Shown here piece by piece: positions 10,340 through 20,613 of a stretch of DNA of 22,732 nucleotides. This DNA is from Proteromonas lacertae. Lineage: Eukaryota > Sar > Bigyra > Opalinata > Proteromonadidae. The notes below the pieces were generated by a model that searched no databases, was not told the origin of the DNA, and saw nothing but the letters and a program-made list of their open reading frames with translations. The stretch is from contig NGBS01000353.1 in the NCBI GenBank assembly GCA_002245135.1, positions 1-22,732 on the forward strand, read 5' to 3'. Position numbers and translations under genes: made by a program. Within the stretch, counting starts at the first letter, position 1, and every line of letters begins with the position of its first letter.

Positions 10340-12371
10340 TACATTAATACTATATATAATATTAATTCATTGTATATAAACATATTTGACATTAAAATAG
10401 TTGGAACATCAGAATTTTTAAAAAGAAAGCCAGATAGTCTAGTTTGTAATGATGTTGCTTTGATACGAGTAGTTAAAGAGCATATAAAAGTATATATACT
10501 TTATTATTCAAAATTTAGGATAGCAGTAATGATTTCATTTTAGATTTATACAAAAAGTATTTAAACAGATGTAATATATCTGTAAAACTGATAATACAAA
10601 TAATAAAAACTCTTGGAAAAAATATAAAAGCAAAACAGGAAGTATTAGAAAAGTATCTAGAAAAATACAATGACTTTGATGATAAATCTCTTAAAGAGAT
10701 GTGTGATCTTGTTTTTGAAGAAGGAATGTATATATAAATATATTTATGTTTTCACTATATTATATAAACAATATTAGGTTTTGTGAGAATAATGGTTGTC
10801 ATGAATATGCTGTTTTATCTTACTCATTTATTTTGAAGAAATGTAAGAATAATGACTTATATACAATTCGTGCGTTGTTATACATTCCTCGTTTAACATA
10901 TAACAAAGTATTATATGATGAGACTTTCAATAGAATTCAAAGAAATGCAGTTTATTTAAAGAATGAACATAAATTTGCTAAGTATAAAATAAATATGTTT
11001 ATAAATAGAAACTATTCAGTTTTAATGGAATCAAATCCATTGTTTTATTATAACTATAAATATTACCCTGCATTACCATATGTAAAGAATGTAAATGATG
11101 TTTTAAAGAAGTATTTAAAGATTGATACATTCGTTTCACCATTTCTTGATCCATCTTTAAAACGTATTTTTATCTTATTCATATTTCTCAAATAGGTTTT
11201 CCACATACGCCAGATAGAATTAGAAGTAGAATTGGATTTATTATTAGTTTTTACCATCCAGGTCATGTTCATGCTCAATACATCCGATCTTTAATTCGAT
11301 CACTTTCACTTGATTATGATATTTATTTGTTTGTAATGGATTATGTATTAAATGATCCAATATTTAGATATTTGAAAGGGTATATTATATAATTATGTTG
11401 TTTATATTTTTTAGATTGTATAAAATGCCAATTGAATTTAATGAATGTGTGAAGATATTATCAAGATGTGAATTAGATATATTAATATTTTCTGACATTT
11501 ATAATTCCATTGGAAGTTATTTATTATCAATGGGTCGAAGTGCTTATTATCAAGTATAACATAATTGATAATTTTTTTAAAAATAGATAATGCATTTAAT
11601 AAATCCAATAACAAGTGGATGTGATAATATCGATTATTACATAAGTAGTGATATAATTGAAAATCATGAAAAGCTATTATATCATTACACAGAACAACCA
11701 ATTCTATTTCGTGGTTTAATTCATTATCAAGAAAAGTATAAGTATATAGAAACAAACAGAAAAGAGTATGACATAAATGAAGATGAATTTGTATTGGGAA
11801 TATATCAAGATATAACCAAATACTCTCCAATATTTATAGAAACATTAAAACAAATCACAAAACTATCTAATAGAATATCACTTTTATTCTTGAATCCAGA
11901 AAGTGATGTAGAAAATGTATATTTTCAAGAAGATATGAAAAATATTTTTAAAAGTACAAAAATGCACTTTATTAATAGAGTAGAAGGAAGAAATCGATTT
12001 TTAGGTTTAATGACATTAAGTGATTTGATGTTACATACATTCCCATATGATGGAAGTCAGACAGCGATAGATAGTATAAATGCTGGTGTATTATATGTAA
12101 CAAACTATGGAGAAGATATTCGAGGTAGATTAGGTGGTTCATTTTATAAGATAATCGATATGGAAGAATTGTATAATAATTTGTTATTTATATAAATAAT
12201 AGAATAGCTAAGAATGAAAAAGAATATATAGAAATCACAATGAAACTGATAAACAATGAGACATATTACAAAGAAGAAAAGAAGAAAATGTTATCAAATC
12301 GAGAGATTTTATTCAATAATGCAGATAGTCTTTTAGAATGGAATAGATTTATTGGTAATTTATTAAGATAA
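10323..12371 (+). CDS. GT41-family glycosyltransferase (O-GlcNAc transferase/SPINDLY-like)
   Basis: Eight exons: 10323-10371, 10401-10489, 10519-10727, 10778-11163, 11196-11379, 11415-11553, 11587-12170, 12203-12371; 602 residues, all junctions in phase. Residues 1-245 are helical and probably stand for a short, degenerate TPR region. The catalytic part starts near 248 (RIGFIISFYHPGHVHAQ, like the first GT41 Rossmann half). It continues with NPITSGCDNIDYYISSD (358-374), matching the family's G.P.TSG..NIDY segment, then IYQDITKYSP with Lys430 in the place of the donor-binding lysine, TFPYDGSQTAIDSINAG (503-519), and ELIAKNEKEYIEI across the last intron. It would transfer GlcNAc or fucose to Ser/Thr of intracellular proteins; OGT and SPY types cannot be told apart here. 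Odd: Asn replaces the Gly before the Pro of the acceptor loop, and exon 1 encodes a hydrophobic stretch (MKFLYITLILYIILI) atypical for this cytosolic family, so the start is less sure than the rest. Confidence 0.85.
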
Positions 12372-12408
12372 TTTAATTAGTTTAATCTCTGTATGAGTTT
12401 TTAGTTAT

Positions 12409-12421
12409 TTTAAATTAATAG
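12409..12421 (+). promoter_or_regulatory. Candidate upstream motif TTTAAATTAATAG
   Basis: This 13-mer ends 52 bases before the ATG of the NACHT gene. The identical 13-mer lies at 18604-18616, ending 56 bases before the importin alpha ATG. Both are followed by T-rich sequence with TTTCG. In such A+T-rich DNA this could be chance. Confidence 0.25.
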
Positions 12422-12473
12422 CCGTTATTATTTCGTTTTTGAATTTTTCTTTTTTATTTATTTAGCCTATAAT

Positions 12474-15400
12474 ATGAAATCCATGAAAAATAGTCCTTCA
12501 TCACATTTAATAGGATTTGGTACTACAATACCACTAAAAAATAAACCTGTATATTGCTGATTAGCTTATCTCAACTATAGTTTGGAACATCAGAGCAAGA
12601 GATGAAAAAAGCTGCTTCACTACCTATATTTGTATATGTGAAAGATTAAATTTTAGAAAACACCCAAATGGTTAAAAACAAGAGAAGATTATTCTACAAT
12701 ATCTAAACTAGAAAGTGATGACCTTGATCAAAGGAGGTATATTTATTCTAAATAATTAATTCCATGAATAGAGAGAAAGTTGATAAATTCTATCGAAGTG
12801 AGCCAGATTTATTACCTTTAACAGTTAGTATACCAAATTATAAAACTCCTGAAAGAAATCCAAACTTACATAAAACACTGAGATCACCATTGGGAACAAG
12901 TTCAGCACAAGGAACTGCTAGAAGAAGATATGGAATAGATGGTCCAAGAGGAAGAAGTTATCTTGTAAAAGGAAGTAATTTAACACCTAGACCATCCAGT
13001 ATATACTCTATTTAATTATAATTAAATAGCACCAACTTCACCACCTAAAAAGTCAGGCACATTTAAATTAGAAAATTTATTTCAAAAAAGAACTGCATTT
13101 ATACCAGAACCATACCGTAAACCAGGTAAAATAGACTACACAAAAGGCGAAGAAACAATTCAAAAATTATTTTATAATTGTTATACAATGTTAGGTCCAA
13201 TGGATCCAGAAACACAGCGATATAAAGGATTATTAAGATTTTTATACCTTGCAGAAGGAAAAGAGAATGATTTAGAAGAATTAAAACATGAAACTAACAC
13301 TCATTTGTTAGTGATTAAGAATAAGCTTGATAGTATTCAAGCTGGTCCTTGCAGAGGTATTAGAATATTGAGAGCTAAGAGAAAAATGATTAAAACCAAA
13401 TATATGTTGGAACAAATGAAACAGAATAAAGAATTATGTATATTTATTATGTTATTTTTGTTTATATATAGTTAAACCACCACCAGAGATCAAATTGGAT
13501 GAATTTTACTTTATTAATGAAGCAAAAGAACATTTAGAAAAGAAAGAATATTGTATATAATTATTATATATAATAATTATTATTATTTAACTAGTTGAAG
13601 CAGCAGAATCTGCAAGAAAAGGATTATACATTATACCAAATCAAGAAGAATTAACAGAAATGTACTTGTATGGTTATATATATATATATATATATAGTTA
13701 TTCAATATCAAATCTACTCAGTCATCCCATAGTCGAAGATTTCTACATTAACGTCCAAATATGTGGTGAAAGTGACACAATATTAGGTGAAAGGGTAAGT
13801 ATTGATTATGAATACAAACACTTAGTTGATAGAGATAGATATCACACTGAAAGGGATTATATTGCATTGTTCTTCATCTGTGATGAAATGTGTGATCCAA
13901 ATTATATTAAGGAAGATTATGCATATCCAGTAGCTACAGTGTTTATACCACCCAAAGAGAATTTTGGAACTGTTTATTTCACTGATCAGCCGAAAGTACC
14001 TGGCTATTATCGTGTTAGATATTTTGTAGATGGTAGTTTATGTACTGTTGGTGAGCCAATGTTATTCTTAGCACATTTTGTCAAAGGTTCTCTACAAAGT
14101 CCTAATTCAGTTGTTTGTGGTTTAACTTATGATGTTTCTTATCAATTAGAATATTCTAAAATGGACAAAAATAAACCAGATGATGGTGCTTATATTGGTT
14201 TGTATGAATTGGGTGTTAGAAATCCTGATGATTCTTTAGTTAGTATTCCGTTAGATAAAGCATGCACTGGTAAAGTTACTGTTCATAATTTACCAAAATT
14301 CCCTGGAAAATATGAATTGAAATTATACTTGAAGAATTACAATAATCAATTAATAGCAACTTCTCCAATATTCAATGCAACAATTCCATTACCACAATTA
14401 AATAAATATCAGAGAATGTTACAGAGATGTTTGAGAATATATATTAATACATCTTTAGAGTATTATACTATTAATATTATTTTAATATTTCTATTATAGG
14501 GATATGGATGAAGAAAGAGCATTTATATCACGAGAATTACTGCAAATGGCAAAGAAAGAATGTGATAATCGTAAAGTTGGTATAATGTTTGTTGATATGA
14601 GAAATGACTTTACCACAATGAATGTTAGAAGTGGAGATGTTTTAACAAGTGTTGTATATGATTTAGAGCAATGTTATCCATATTTCTTCAGTTTATTAGG
14701 TGAAGAATATGGATGGATTCCTCGTATAATATATCTTTATTTTATTTCAATAGAATATTTGCCAGATAGTATAATTAAAGAAAGACCTTGGTTATCAGGC
14801 TTTCAAAATCCTCATTGTAATACAGGTATTGGTTTATCAGTAACAGAATTTGAATTGAATTCATTGTATTTCATCCCCAAAATGCAGTTACAAGTTTTAC
14901 CGCCAACTTTCTTCTTCTATTTAAGACATCCAGCAAATGTTCCAACAAATATACCTCATGTAAAAGAAATGTGTTTAACTAATTTATACTCAAAAAGAGC
15001 GCAACAGTTATTGAAATCAAAAATCGATCTAACAGATCGAGTAACAAATCATTACAGAAATATAAGTGAATTAAAGAATGCAATCATTACAGATTTTAAA
15101 GAATTACTTGGTACTGAATTCCCTGAATGTGAAGTACCAACTTTATCAGTTGATATTGAAGCAGTACATACTTGGACATGCGCTGAATCATTAATTGAAT
15201 ATTATGGACCACTTCATAAGATTCAATTTGAATATTTGAATGAATATTATTCAGGTCCAGGTAATGATATTCTATTATTAACTGGTTTGTCTGGTACTGG
15301 AAAATCAACAATGTTTGCACAATTTATGAAGGAATTATATCAAAATCATCCTACTATTTATAGTTATCCAGATAGTGTATTTGATAAACCATTACCTTCT

Positions 15401-15665
15401 ATGTTCTTATGTCGTAAAGATATTGTTAAATTGGGTGTTATTTCAAGATTTGTAGGTTGTGATTATCTTACTACTGAAGTGAATAAAATGATTAAATCAA
15501 TAATGAAAGATATATCAATAATGTGTGAGTTTAATCTACCTGAATCACAAGGTAAAGATATTGCAACAGAGTTTCAGGATGTGTTGTGTATGATTCCAAG
15601 TGAGAAATTTGAATTTTTGATTATCATTGATGGAATTGATAGATTAACATGTATAATTTATATTA

Positions 15666-15711
<46 letters not shown>

Positions 15712-17410
15712 AAAATAGATAAACAAAAGCCAATTACTAATTTTGATTGGTTCAATATTCGTCCACCTCCAAATGTAAAGATATTTATGTCTGCAACTAT
15801 TAAAACACAAGTGTATATATATAGACTATTATTTTTAATATTATTATTATAGTGGTGATATGGCAATTTCATTCTCATCTAAATTAGGATGGAAGAAATT
15901 GGATATATCTTCCTGTGAAAAACCAGAATTGAAGAATATGATGAAGTCTTATTATCATAATGTCGCTGGTGATATAAATGAATTTGAAGAAATATTAGGA
16001 ATGGAAAAGACATTGGATGATGTTCAAGCAATGGTATATATATTATTATTTATTATTTTATTTTGAATAGAATTTGTGCAATTTGCACAGATTGTGTAAT
16101 GCAGCAAGACATTTAAGAGCTTCAGGATCAGTGGTTCAATTCAAGAGAAGATTTGGTAGACAAATTCCATTAGATGTTCATAAATACTATGTTCACATGT
16201 TGAATTGTTTAGAGAAAGAATCTCCATTCATTAAACCACTAGTATTAATGATTATACTATCTTCCACTGGTTTAAGAGAGATTGAATTGTATGAAATATT
16301 TGGTGGAAGTGGTACTAACTTTAAAGTCAATAAAAACAATATTCATCAATTAGAATGGAGTCAGATAAGACAAAGAACTTATGATGTTTTATATAGAGCT
16401 TGCATGTCATTTTATATCATAACTGATGCTTGTGCAAGAGATATTTATACCAAAGAATTCTTAGCTGAAAGAGAAGCAATTCAATTACATTGTAAATATT
16501 TAATATCTTACTTCAATACATTAGTATATTTTATTATATTAATTATTATTTGAATAGCCACCTAATATAAGAAATGCACATGAAATTCCTCATTATTATA
16601 TAAAGTTATTGTCATTATATGATCAAGATAAAGAGATTATTCAATACTCTGAAATAAAGAGAGATTTCCTTGCAGCAATTACTTCAATGAAAACATTCAA
16701 ATTACTCTACCAAAATGACAGAGGAGTATTATTGAAATACTTTAGAATATTGAATTATCCACCAATGAAATTAGTAAAAAAACTCAAAGAACAATTTGAG
16801 AATGAATATCATTTAAGTGCAGCACAGTTAGGTGGAATAAAATATCATTTAGCTACAGATAAGATGTTACCTTGTAGTTGGGATACTTTCCAAAGAGATG
16901 GATGTGTAGAATTACTGTGTATTTGTCAGTTTTATAATACACTTGGTGCTTTTTATGATTCATTATATATGGCTGAATCTGGGTTATTATTAGCTTATGG
17001 CTTGACAAAGTTTGAGTTATTATGGAAAGAACAAAGTACTACAACATTCCCACAATTGAGTTTAGTTATTTCTCAATTCTTAAGTATTTTAGCAAAGATT
17101 TATTTAGCTGAATTATATGTATATCAGAATAAGAGTCAACCTCCAAAACCTGCTGTTATATGGGTAGTTCCACCTAAAAGACCTCAACCAAATTATAAAG
17201 ATTTATCTGAGAAACTATATGAAAGAATGAGAACTATGTATTTATTTTATTTTATTTGTAAATTAGACTTGGTCAAAGTGATAGATTAAAAGCTGGTTTA
17301 GGAGGTAATAATATTGATTTATGCAGTGTTACTCATGTTTGGGAATTAGTATATTTATTTATTGTTTTTATTAATAGTTCCGAAGAGATTATGATATGTA
17401 TGATGGATAA
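12474..17410 (+). CDS. SKICH-SKICH-DUF4062-NACHT protein (NPHP3/TEP1-like STAND NTPase)
   Basis: Fifteen exons: 12474-12548, 12581-12631, 12657-12736, 12772-12998, 13030-13437, 13472-13552, 13595-13667, 13698-14459, 14500-15650, 15719-15812, 15853-16033, 16071-16523, 16558-17237, 17267-17348, 17378-17410; 1476 residues. Residues 1-150 are basic and Pro/Ser-rich, probably disordered; about 150-320 are charged and helical. About 340-460 and 460-560 are two beta domains resembling SKICH (IALFFI.. and YIGLYELG cores, each ending in a strand before a linker). DUF4062 follows: the TSLEDMDEERAFISRELL motif crosses intron 8, then GDVLTSVVYDLEQC and LLGEEYGWIP. The NACHT domain has Walker A GLSGTGKST (848-856) and Walker B FLIIIDGIDRL (958-968). 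Downstream helices include YTKEFLAEREAI, like the post-NACHT region of NPHP3/TEP1; the C-terminal 250 residues are helical with no clear TPR or WD repeats. Probably an ATP-dependent signalling scaffold; cargo unknown. Confidence 0.8.
12632..12656 (+). other. 25-nt intron in the NACHT gene
   Basis: GTATATGTGAAAGATTAAAT then TTTAG. It is phase 0 and carries an in-frame TAA, so it must be removed to join ..SLPIF to KTPKWLK. It is among the shortest introns in the window; others of 25 nt are at 18889-18913 and probably 20332-20356. Confidence 0.65.
13668..13697 (+). other. 30-nt (TA)n intron
   Basis: A GTATGG donor is followed by a nearly pure (TA)n tract and a TATAG end. Phase 2 junction between the helical N-terminal region and the first SKICH-like domain. 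It can be read through without a stop, so it is easily mistaken for coding sequence. Confidence 0.6.
14460..14499 (+). other. 40-nt intron inside the DUF4062 signature
   Basis: GTATTATACT to TTCTATTATAG, phase 2. Splicing joins NTSLE to DMDEERAF, restoring the DUF4062 N-terminal pattern (S-T/S-x-x-D-M-x-x-E-R). This links the SKICH-like part and the NTPase part into one gene. Confidence 0.75.
15660..15711 (+). repeat. (ATT)n microsatellite within an intron
   Basis: About fifteen TTA/ATT triplets fill most of the 68-nt intron at 15651-15718. If translated it would read as a poly-Leu or poly-Ile run. The flanking exons join as DRLTC to YKQKPITNFDW, the normal continuation after a NACHT Walker B. 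Confidence 0.9.
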
Positions 17411-17532
17411 TTAGTGTTATTTTATGAATATAATATAAATGTTAATCTTAATTTTAAAAAATACTGTTTTAAATATGTAAGTATGTTAATTAAACCTATA
17501 TAATTACATTTACATCATATAAATAACTAAAT

Positions 17533-18595
17533 CTACATATCAATCTGAATATTCTCATTTTCATGTATTCTTTTCACTTCGTGTCTTCTGAACCAATTAT
17601 AATACCACAAAATAGGCACACTAAATGGAGCAATGATGGTATCTAAAAACAGATTCTTTCGATCTGTAATTCCAGTGGATAGCCTTATCAATAAATTAAT
17701 AGTAAAGTGGCCACAACTTATATAATACTCACCTTTAGCTATACTATTAATAATATTCCTCGAAACTGTCTTTATTTCATATAATATATCATTCTGTTCA
17801 ATTGCTATTGTTTCATTCAATTTATTGCTTAATAACTCAAATCCAGTTGGTTGCATATGTGGAGTATACGCTACATGGATCTAAATAAATATTAAACATA
17901 AAATTTTAAAAATATACTTTGATTCCATCAAATTTAGATAATTCATTTCTCATACATGTGATATATCCATTAATTGCATAATACATAGGTGCAGAAGTAC
18001 TATAACCAATATAACCACTTAATGCAACCCAAGGCATTATTATAACTATTTCACCTTTATTTCTTTCCATCATTCTAGGTACTACTATTTTCATTACGTT
18101 TAGTAAACTGTAATAAATATCAGCAGTATTTTCATATTCTTCTAATTGAGTTGTGAAGAGATAATGTGAATGAATTGTTTCGATGTTGATTATTAACATA
18201 TCTACATCTCCTACTTTCGTTGTTAATTCATCGACTTTTGGTTGTAATTGGATATAATCACATATATCTGCTGGAACAATATTGACATTTAATTCTTGTT
18301 TATTCTTTGCAAAATCTTCAATTTCATATTTTGTAGATTTGAGTAACGTTTTATCTTTATCAAGAATTGACAAATGTTTGCATTTGTGAATTAATTGCTT
18401 ACTCATTTCTTTACCCAAGCCAATTAAACCACCAATAATCAATATATGTTTTTCTTTAAATGTATATCTGAGTGAGTGAATATATGTTCCTATTTGATAA
18501 ATTATCTGTTCTATAATTATGCAAATGACAATAATAATGAATATCATGAAAATAATTCTGATGCCATTTGTTAAAAACCAATCTATCCCATTCAT
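17533..18595 (-). CDS. KDSR: 3-ketodihydrosphingosine reductase homologue (SDR), probably catalytically altered
   Basis: Two exons, 18595-17918 and 17880-17533; 341 residues against about 330 for human KDSR. A membrane segment at about 14-34 is followed by a Rossmann start HILIIGGLIGLG (50-61), VPADICDY (107-114), and a C-terminal part typical of KDSR. That part has KIHVAYTPHMQPTGFE (226-241, matching the family's VAYPPDTDTPGF) and a hydrophobic C-terminal segment. The enzyme family reduces 3-ketosphinganine with NADPH on the ER face. Here the catalytic signatures are missing. NNAG is replaced by NIET (137-140). The catalytic Ser strand reads IIMPWVALSG. The YxxxK region reads YSTSAPMYYAING (198-210), with three extra residues and no lysine. 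KDSR fold is sure; reductase activity is doubtful. It is convergent with the NACHT gene (122 bases apart) and divergent from importin alpha. Confidence 0.85.
17881..17917 (-). other. 37-nt phase 0 intron of the KDSR homologue
   Basis: Minus strand GTATATTTTTAAAATTTTAT to ATTTATTTAG. Joining the exons gives FDGIK-IHVAYTP, which fits the KDSR family across the junction. Confidence 0.85.
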
Positions 18596-18672
18596 TTTAG
18601 ATATTTAAATTAATAGGTGTATTTTTTCAATTAAATTTCGATACACCATATTTTAAAAATTAAATAACAGAA
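18596..18672. promoter_or_regulatory. 77-base divergent promoter region between the KDSR homologue and importin alpha
   Basis: Both genes start from opposite sides of this 77-base spacer, so their promoters must overlap or extend into coding sequence. It contains TTTAAATTAATAG (18604-18616), which is also found upstream of the NACHT gene. No other recognisable element. Confidence 0.5.
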
Positions 18673-20479
18673 ATGTCTGTGCCTTATTACAGGAAACCTA
18701 TTAAATCATTTTCATCTCAAGCATCGGAGGTATATTATATTGACAGTATACTTTTGTAGAATAGAAGAAGTGCTCAATTGAAAACAACCCAATTAAGAAG
18801 AGAAAAAAATATACTGTCAAAAAGAAGAGTGTATGAAAATTTAGAAAATACAAAAATTGAATTAGCACCAATAATAGAATTATTAAATGTATTATAATAT
18901 GATATACATATAGTCTGACACAAAAGATAAATCTAAAATAATAGCAAGTCTGAAGCAGCTCAGACAGATTCTCACTACTAACGAAAATCCACCATTTGAC
19001 GAAGTACAACAATTTGTTCATAATAATCATAAATAGATTATATCATCCGGTATAATAGCAAAATTAATCGGCTATTTATCAGATACTAGTGAATCTGAAT
19101 TACGTGTAGATTCACTATTATGTCTAGTAAATATATCATCAGGTTCTCATGAGCAAACAAACTCAGTTTTACCTGCATCCTCATACTTTATAGCATATTT
19201 ATTATCAGATAGTATAGAGATTAGGCATTATAGCACTTGGGCTATAGGAAACTTAGCTGGAGATTGCCAAGAATATAGAGATATATTATTTAAACAAGGA
19301 GTTGTATAAATAATCTATTTTAACATATAATTAATAGATATCGAGTGTATGTAACGTTATTACTACAACATTATCTGCTATAGCATCTAGTAGGAATAAT
19401 ATCAATGAAATTGAGTTATTACAAATCAGTTTGTGGACATTATCCAATCTAATGAGAGGAAATAACACAAAAGGTGAAATATTTTTAAAGCATAATATAC
19501 CGAATATCTTATACACTATATTAACAATGATATTTAAAATTGATAATAATACAGGCAAATACACTAAAATACTGTATGAAATATTATGGTGTTATACATT
19601 TCTAACAGCAAAGAATGATGATAAAGACAATAAAATGTTAATTGAATTATTAATTACAAATGATTTATTATCAGCAATTTTGATCCATATTATGAATAAT
19701 ATAAAGAATATAAATGAGCAATTTTTCATTCCTTTAGTTAGAATATTTGGTAATATCATCAGTTGTGATAATAATGAAATATGTTTATTGTTATTGAAAC
19801 ATAATGAAATATATCCGTTATTAATGAATTTGATTGAACAACATCCAATACACTGTATTGTGAAAGAAATACGTATTTTATGAATTGTATTATGTATTGT
19901 TAAATAGTTTGGGTCATCAATAATATGTTGATATCTAACTATCAACCATGTATTGATTATTTTATAAATAATAATCTACTTGGGAAATGTATATACTATT
20001 TAAATAATGGAACATTTGATCAACAAAAAGAAGTAATAAAAATCATTCACACTTTATCAATAATCAACAATAACCAATATCTTAATGATATTTATAATTT
20101 GAAAATTCCTGAGTTATTATTAACCATATTAAGGGCTATGGTTGATGTTAGTGTTATGAATAATATATTGTCAATCTTCGATATTTTATTAGCTAGTGGA
20201 ATAGATGGATTACTGAAATATTTTGAAGCTTTAAACATTATTGAGGTTTTAGAGAATATTCAATATTCTGACTGCATTCCCTCGATTTGTGTTCTTATGC
20301 TGAAAACATTGTTAATCGATATTATGGAGAGGTATATCTATTAATTTATTGTTTAGAATTACAATGATGATACATATATGTTAGAAGAAGAAGAAGATAT
20401 AAGCTCATTTACTAGTCAAATACCTCCAGTTCCTCAAAGAAGAGTTGATATGACACCGCATTGGATGAAAAAAGAGTAA
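18673..20479 (+). CDS. KPNA: Importin alpha (karyopherin alpha)
   Basis: Exons: 18673-18729, 18760-18888, 18914-19003, 19037-19303, 19338-19872, 19908-20331, then a final exon from 20357. The N-terminus is an IBB domain (about 5-50): basic, with NRRSAQLK and LRREKNILSKRR, which binds importin beta. ARM repeats follow: PPFDEIISSGIIAKLIGYL (ARM 1), NISSGSHEQT, then YSTWAIGNLAGDCQEYRD (ARM 2 with the W..N NLS-binding motif). Later repeats have QISLWTLSNLMRG and KEILWVINNML; GIDGLLKYFEALNIIEVLEN is the last repeat. It carries NLS cargo through the nuclear pore. Odd: the 25-nt intron 20332-20356 leads into a frame that stops at 20384 (..RITMMIHIC). The expected acidic tail (NYNDDTYMLEEEEDIS..., to TAA 20479) lies in another frame, so the C-terminus is uncertain by one base. 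ARM tryptophans are partly retained; the sequence is divergent. Confidence 0.9.
19004..19036 (+). other. 33-nt intron with GTACAA donor
   Basis: It carries an in-frame TAG (19034-19036), which is its own acceptor. Removal makes PPFDE-IISSG, exactly the importin alpha spacing between PP and the ARM 1 glycine. Keeping it, or using the GTTCAT 12 bases later, would insert residues. Confidence 0.8.
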
Positions 20480-20613
20480 TTGAGTAGTTTTATCATTTAA
20501 AAGAAATTTAATATTCTGTTGTCTTTTTCCATCTTATATATGTTTGTATTAATGTTTTTAAAACTAAAATGTTGATTATTTGGTTTATTATAGTAAGTTT
20601 TTTATTTTCAAAC

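Noticed and set aside
11063-11830. Minus-strand open frames within the GT41 gene
   Set aside because: They lie antisense to exons with clear GT41 homology and have low-complexity translations.
15096-15320. Minus-strand open frame opposite the NACHT domain
   Set aside because: It is a shadow of the Walker A exon and no family is recognisable.
15649-15852. Apparent poly-Ile/poly-Leu open frames on both strands
   Set aside because: They are translations of an (ATT)n intron plus flanking exons; the NACHT protein reads correctly across when this is spliced out.
19034-19036. In-frame TAG in importin alpha as a sign of stop-codon reassignment
   Set aside because: It is the acceptor of a 33-nt intron whose removal restores the family spacing, and TAG, TAA and TGA all end genes here.
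18701-19945. Minus-strand open frames opposite importin alpha (18701-19030, 19331-19564, 19592-19945)
   Set aside because: They are antisense to IBB and ARM-repeat exons; their hydrophobic translations reflect A+T-rich complement.
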